Shown: piece after piece, positions 60,807 through 64,000 of the stretch
Layout: the number at the start of each line of letters is the position of its first letter
How positions within the stretch are numbered: position 1 is the stretch's first letter
Assembly (NCBI RefSeq): GCF_001905385.1
Contig: NZ_LIPF01000003.1
Span: 558,001 to 622,000 of the forward strand
Origin: Streptomyces sp. CB02414
Lineage (GTDB): Bacteria > Actinomycetota > Actinomycetes > Streptomycetales > Streptomycetaceae
Length of the DNA: 64,000 nt
Direction of reading: 5' to 3'
The notes under the pieces: model-generated
What the model was told of the DNA's origin: nothing
Seen by the model: the letters and a program-made list of their open reading frames with translations, nothing else
Database searches by the model: none
Program-made: the position numbers and the translations under genes

Positions 60807-62435
60807 TCAGGCCATCCACCGGTCCGGCAGCGCGTCCCGGCGGCCGGTCCGGGAGTGTTCCGCCTGGGCCCGCAGGAGGTCCGCCGCCTCGTCGGCGTCG
60901 CGCAGACGCGCGGTCACGGTCTTGTTCGCCCCCGTGTCCACCCGTACGTCGGCCAGCCGCAGCGCCCGCTGCCACGGCCCCTGGGTGCGGCGGACGCTCT
61001 GCACCTTGGCGTGCGGCACCAGGGCCAGGCTGCGGCGCAGCAGCCCGTACCGGACGGCGAAGACCGTGTCGGTGACGGCGAGTCCGTAGCCCCGCCACCA
61101 CAGTGGCCGGCAGCGCGCGGCCCGGCGCGGCGGGCGTGACAGCTCCGGGCCCGTCGGCACCGTCACCCCGGGCAGCACGCGCGCCACGACCGACTCCGCG
61201 ATCTCGCGCGGGGCGACCGGCAGCAGCACGGAGTTCGACGACCCGGCCACGTCCAGCTCCACCCGCACCCAGCCCCGCCGCCGCCACAGCAGCGGCTCCA
61301 CGATCCGCACGGTCTGCACCCGGCCCGGCGGCACCGTCTCGTGCGCGCGGTCCAGCAGCCCGTGGTCTAGGCGGAGCCCGTCCGGGGACTCGGCCACCGT
61401 CCAGTCGTACTCCCCGACGAACCGGCCCGCGCTGCTCGCGCCCGCGGCACCCAGCAGCGGCAGGACGGTCGCCAGCACCGTCCACAGGTTGTGGGTGGCG
61501 AGCCACAGGAGCGTGGGTACGACGACGGCGGCGATCAGCGTGCCCCAGGTGGCGCCGGTCAGCAGCAGCGAGACGGCCAGCACGCGCGGTGGTACGCGCA
61601 GCAGTTGCCGGGAGGGTGCCTCGCCGACCTCGTGGGCGGTCTCGGGGGCGAGGCCGGCGGCGCGGGCGAGCAGCTCGGCCCGCAGGGCGCGGGCCTCGCC
61701 GGCGCCCAGGAAGGCCAGTTCGTCCTTCTTGCCGGTGCCTATGACGTCGAGCTTGAGTTTGGCGACCCCCGCGACGCGGGCGAGGAGGGGCTGGGTGACG
61801 TCGATGGCCTGGACGCGTTCGAGCCGGATGTGGGCGGTGCGCCGGAACAGCAGCCCGGTGCGGATGCGCAGCTCCGTGTCGGTCACCGCGTAGTGGGTGA
61901 ACCACCAGGTCAGGAAGCCGTACAGGGCAGCGGCCGGGATCAGTACGGCGAGGCCGATCAGCAGGTGGGTCGTGGTCAGCCGGGTCAGCTGGCGCTGCGC
62001 CTGGTCGGGGTCGTGCACGGCCCACCCGACCAGCACGGCCACCGGCGCCCACGCCCGCCGCAGCGGCGTGACGGGGTGCAGCCGGCGCTCGGTCGTTCCG
62101 TCTCCGGGCGAAGGGGAGTCCGTGCCGGACACCTCCGGGGTGGGGGCAGTGCCGGACGACTCCGGTGCAGGCGCCGCCGGGCCCGGGCCGGCCGTTTGCG
62201 TCGTGGGTGCGGCGGGACGCGGGGCGGAGTTTGCCGTCCCGAAGGGGGCGGGGCGCCGACGGGGTCCCTCCGGGCCCTGTGTGGCGGAGCGCGGGCTGGA
62301 GGTGTCCGTCTCGGGTGGCACCGTCGGGCCCGCGCCGGCCGTTTCCGGTGCGGGGGGCGCGGGGCGCCTGCGGGAGTCCTCCGCACCTGGCGTCACCGGG
62401 TCCTGGCCCGTCTCCTCCTCCCCGGGCGTCGTCAC
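60807..62435 (-). CDS. PH-domain membrane protein, YdbT-like
   Basis: A 542-residue protein with tandem bacterial PH (bPH2) domains, each preceded by membrane helices. [52 protein letters not shown] is one complete unit; later units are more diverged. The first ~140 residues are Pro/Ala-rich and disordered. GTG 62435 overlaps the stop of the previous gene by 3 nt. Bacillus YdbST, a two-gene pair of this kind, affects amylolysin resistance; function here is unknown. Confidence 0.85.
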   Translation of the reverse strand: MTTPGEEETGQDPVTPGAEDSRRRPAPPAPETAGAGPTVPPETDTSSPRSATQGPEGPRRRPAPFGTANSAPRPAAPTTQTAGPGPAAPAPESSGTAPTPEVSGTDSPSPGDGTTERRLHPVTPLRRAWAPVAVLVGWAVHDPDQAQRQLTRLTTTHLLIGLAVLIPAAALYGFLTWWFTHYAVTDTELRIRTGLLFRRTAHIRLERVQAIDVTQPLLARVAGVAKLKLDVIGTGKKDELAFLGAGEARALRAELLARAAGLAPETAHEVGEAPSRQLLRVPPRVLAVSLLLTGATWGTLIAAVVVPTLLWLATHNLWTVLATVLPLLGAAGASSAGRFVGEYDWTVAESPDGLRLDHGLLDRAHETVPPGRVQTVRIVEPLLWRRRGWVRVELDVAGSSNSVLLPVAPREIAESVVARVLPGVTVPTGPELSRPPRRAARCRPLWWRGYGLAVTDTVFAVRYGLLRRSLALVPHAKVQSVRRTQGPWQRALRLADVRVDTGANKTVTARLRDADEAADLLRAQAEHSRTGRRDALPDRWMA

Positions 62436-62953
62436 AGCCCCGCCGATCGGGCCTCGCCCAGCTCGGTGAGCCGGTCGCGGAGCCGTTCCGCCTCGGCCGG
62501 GTCGAGGCCCGGGATGGTCGCGTCGGTCGCGGCGGCGGCCGTGTGCAGCTGGACGCTGGCCAGGCCGAAATGGCGCTCGACGGGACCGGACGTCACCTCG
62601 ACCAGCTGCATGCGCCCGTACGGGACGACGGTCTCCTCTCGCCACAGCACACCCCGGCTGATCAGCAGGTCGTCGGCGCGCTCGGCGTACCGCCAGGAAC
62701 GCCAGTTGCGCTCCAGCATCACCCAGCCCCACACCGCCAGAGCCGGCGGCAGCAGTGCGAGGAACGCCCAGGCCGGTTCCAGGAACAGGCCCGGCAGCAG
62801 GCCCGCGGCGAGGGTGAGCAGGCCCAGCCACACCACCAGCAGCAGGCGTCGCATGCGCAGCAGTCCCGGCGGCAGGCCGGTCCACACCGGTTCCTCCCGC
62901 GCGGCCTTCGCCGTCCCCGCCGCGCCCGTGTCGTCAGGGCTCCCCGTCTCCAT
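62432..62953 (-). CDS. PH-domain membrane protein, YdbS-like
   Basis: A 173-residue partner of the larger PH protein. Two helices (residues ~34-70) are followed by one bPH2 domain ([50 protein letters not shown]). ATG 62953 has TACGCT 6 nt upstream and no ribosome site, so the mRNA is probably leaderless; the two PH genes form an operon. Confidence 0.85.
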   Translation of the reverse strand: METGSPDDTGAAGTAKAAREEPVWTGLPPGLLRMRRLLLVVWLGLLTLAAGLLPGLFLEPAWAFLALLPPALAVWGWVMLERNWRSWRYAERADDLLISRGVLWREETVVPYGRMQLVEVTSGPVERHFGLASVQLHTAAAATDATIPGLDPAEAERLRDRLTELGEARSAGL

Positions 62954-62959
62954 GGGGCC

Positions 62960-62965
62960 AGCGTA
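62960..62965 (-). promoter_or_regulatory. -10 hexamer of a leaderless promoter (PH-domain operon)
   Basis: TACGCT on the minus strand, 6 nt, ATG 62953. Only 31 bp separate this start from the divergent nuoD start, so the two promoters must overlap. Confidence 0.45.
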
Positions 62966-62984
62966 CGTAGGGGAGACTGTGTGC

Positions 62985-64000
62985 ATGACTCCCACGACGG
63001 AGACCATGGTCGGCATCGGCGGCGCCGCGGAGAGCACCGACATGGTGCTCAACATCGGGCCCCAGCACCCGTCCACGCACGGAGTGCTGCGGCTGCGGCT
63101 CGTCCTGGACGGCGAACGCATCGTCCGCGCGGAGCCCGTGATCGGCTACATGCACCGCGGCGCGGAGAAGCTGTTCGAGGCCCGTGACTACCGTCAGATC
63201 ATCGTGCTCGCCAACCGCCACGACTGGCTGTCGGCGTTCTCGAACGAGCTCGGCGTGGTCCTCGCCGTGGAGCGCATGCTCGGCATGGAGGTCCCCACCC
63301 GCGCGGTGTGGCTGCGCACGCTGCTCGCCGAGCTGAACCGGGTGCTCAACCACCTGATGTTCCTCGGCTCGTACCCGCTGGAGCTGGGCGGCATCACCCC
63401 CGTCTTCTACGCCTTCCGGGAGCGCGAGGTCCTCCAGAACGTCATGGAGGAGGTCTCCGGCGGGCGTATGCACTACATGTTCAACCGCGTCGGCGGCCTC
63501 AAGGAGGACCTGCCCGCCGGGTGGACCGCACGCGCGCGCGGTGCCGTCGCTGCCGTGCGCTCGCGCATGGACGTCTTCGACGACCTGGTGCTCGGCAACG
63601 AGATCTTCCGGGGGCGCACCCGCGGGGTGGGCGCGCTGAGCCCCGAGGCCGTGCACGCGTACGGCGTCAGCGGGCCCATCGCCCGTGCCTCCGGCGTCGA
63701 CTTCGACCTGCGCCGCGACGAGCCCTACCTGGCGTACGGCGAGCTCCAGGACACCCTGAGGGTCGTCACCCGCGCGGAGGGCGACTGCCTGGCCCGCTTC
63801 GAGTGCCTCTTGGAGCAGACGCACAACGCCCTCGACCTCGCCGACGCCTGCCTGGACCGCCTGGCCGAGCTGCCGCCCGGGCCGGTCAACCAGCGGCTCC
63901 CGAAGGTGCTCAAGGCGCCCGAGGGCCACACGTACGCCTGGACCGAGAACCCGCTCGGCATCAACGGCTACTACCTCGTCAGCAAGGGCGAGAAGACCCC
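62985..64000 (+). CDS. nuoD2: NADH-quinone oxidoreductase subunit D (partial, runs off window)
   Basis: At least 338 residues of the 49-kDa subunit of complex [58 protein letters not shown] and [14 protein letters not shown] are family blocks; His and Asp residues near the quinone site are present. As in S. coelicolor, where a second nuoD (nuoD2) belongs to a reduced set, the gene is not preceded by nuoABC. GGGGAG lies 9 nt before the ATG. The C-terminus is cut by the window end. Confidence 0.9.
   Translation, partial: MTPTTETMVGIGGAAESTDMVLNIGPQHPSTHGVLRLRLVLDGERIVRAEPVIGYMHRGAEKLFEARDYRQIIVLANRHDWLSAFSNELGVVLAVERMLGMEVPTRAVWLRTLLAELNRVLNHLMFLGSYPLELGGITPVFYAFREREVLQNVMEEVSGGRMHYMFNRVGGLKEDLPAGWTARARGAVAAVRSRMDVFDDLVLGNEIFRGRTRGVGALSPEAVHAYGVSGPIARASGVDFDLRRDEPYLAYGELQDTLRVVTRAEGDCLARFECLLEQTHNALDLADACLDRLAELPPGPVNQRLPKVLKAPEGHTYAWTENPLGINGYYLVSKGEKT

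Noticed and set aside
62973..62978. Leaderless start for nuoD2 (GAGACT 6 nt before the ATG)
   Set aside because: The hexamer is a poor -10 and a usable GGGGAG ribosome site lies 9 nt upstream, so a leadered mRNA is equally possible.
1..64000. CRISPR arrays, rRNA genes, IS elements with terminal repeats
   Set aside because: No regularly spaced repeats, rRNA-like sequence or transposase gene was seen.

Overview
The window is high-GC actinobacterial DNA from a Streptomyces closely related to the S. coelicolor group. The identification rests on gene content and order I recognise from that genus: bldG with its partner anti-sigma gene, a proton-pumping pyrophosphatase, topA with a lysine-repeat tail, the fused membrane-protein/thymidylate kinase, a zinc-independent ribosomal protein cluster, tipA, ftsH, the fol genes and nuoD2. 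No tool was run; all calls come from reading the sequence, and S. coelicolor comparisons are from memory.

Layout. (1) Bases 1 to about 2980 are foreign-looking: an HNH nuclease gene, an Xre/TPR regulator and three tiny overlapping ORFs. They appear to be the right end of an integrated element that cut a DUF4244 (Flp-pilin-like) gene of a tad locus; only its last ~38 codons survive at 2984-3100, followed by two TadE-like genes. (2) 3.9-20.8 kb is core: an MrfA-like helicase, bldG and anti-sigma factor, H+-pyrophosphatase, a lipoprotein, a methyltransferase, topA, tmk and DNA polymerase III delta prime. (3) 20.9-25.7 kb has a lipoprotein hydrolase, tRNA-Thr(CGT), two overlapping convergent membrane-protein genes and a glycosyltransferase; S. 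coelicolor carries a large variable island at this point. (4) 25.7-32.7 kb: a family A DNA polymerase, a Clp-N/HTH regulator with its operator, a DUF2786 protein, and the Zur-controlled cluster rpsN-rpmB / rpmG-rpmE-cobW-like-rpsR. (5) 32.7-35 kb: a DUF397 / anti-sigma / Xre regulator cluster whose two upstream regions share a near-identical 29-bp element. (6) 35-45 kb: aldehyde dehydrogenase, PadR regulator with an ABC drug exporter, glutamate decarboxylase, tipA, YbjQ, DedA and ThrE-like proteins. (7) 44.5-56 kb: pyrophosphatase, DacB, a zincin, tilS-hpt-ftsH-folE and, on the opposite strand, folP-NTF2-folB-folK. (8) 56.3-64 kb: a DUF2156 membrane acyltransferase-like protein, an esterase, a coiled-coil protein, two PH-domain membrane proteins and the start of nuoD2.

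Regulation. Several genes have a -10-like hexamer exactly 6 nt before the start codon and no Shine-Dalgarno sequence, which points to leaderless mRNAs. Both DNA polymerase genes carry a PafBC-type (RecA-NDp) DNA-damage promoter. The Clp-N/HTH gene has a consensus promoter whose -35 and -10 both lie in inverted repeats. The PadR/ABC pair shares two nearly identical 16-bp palindromes. The least explained signals are the 29-bp element with its overlapping histidine-rich ORFs at 32.8 and 33.9 kb, and the element boundary at about 2.98 kb.
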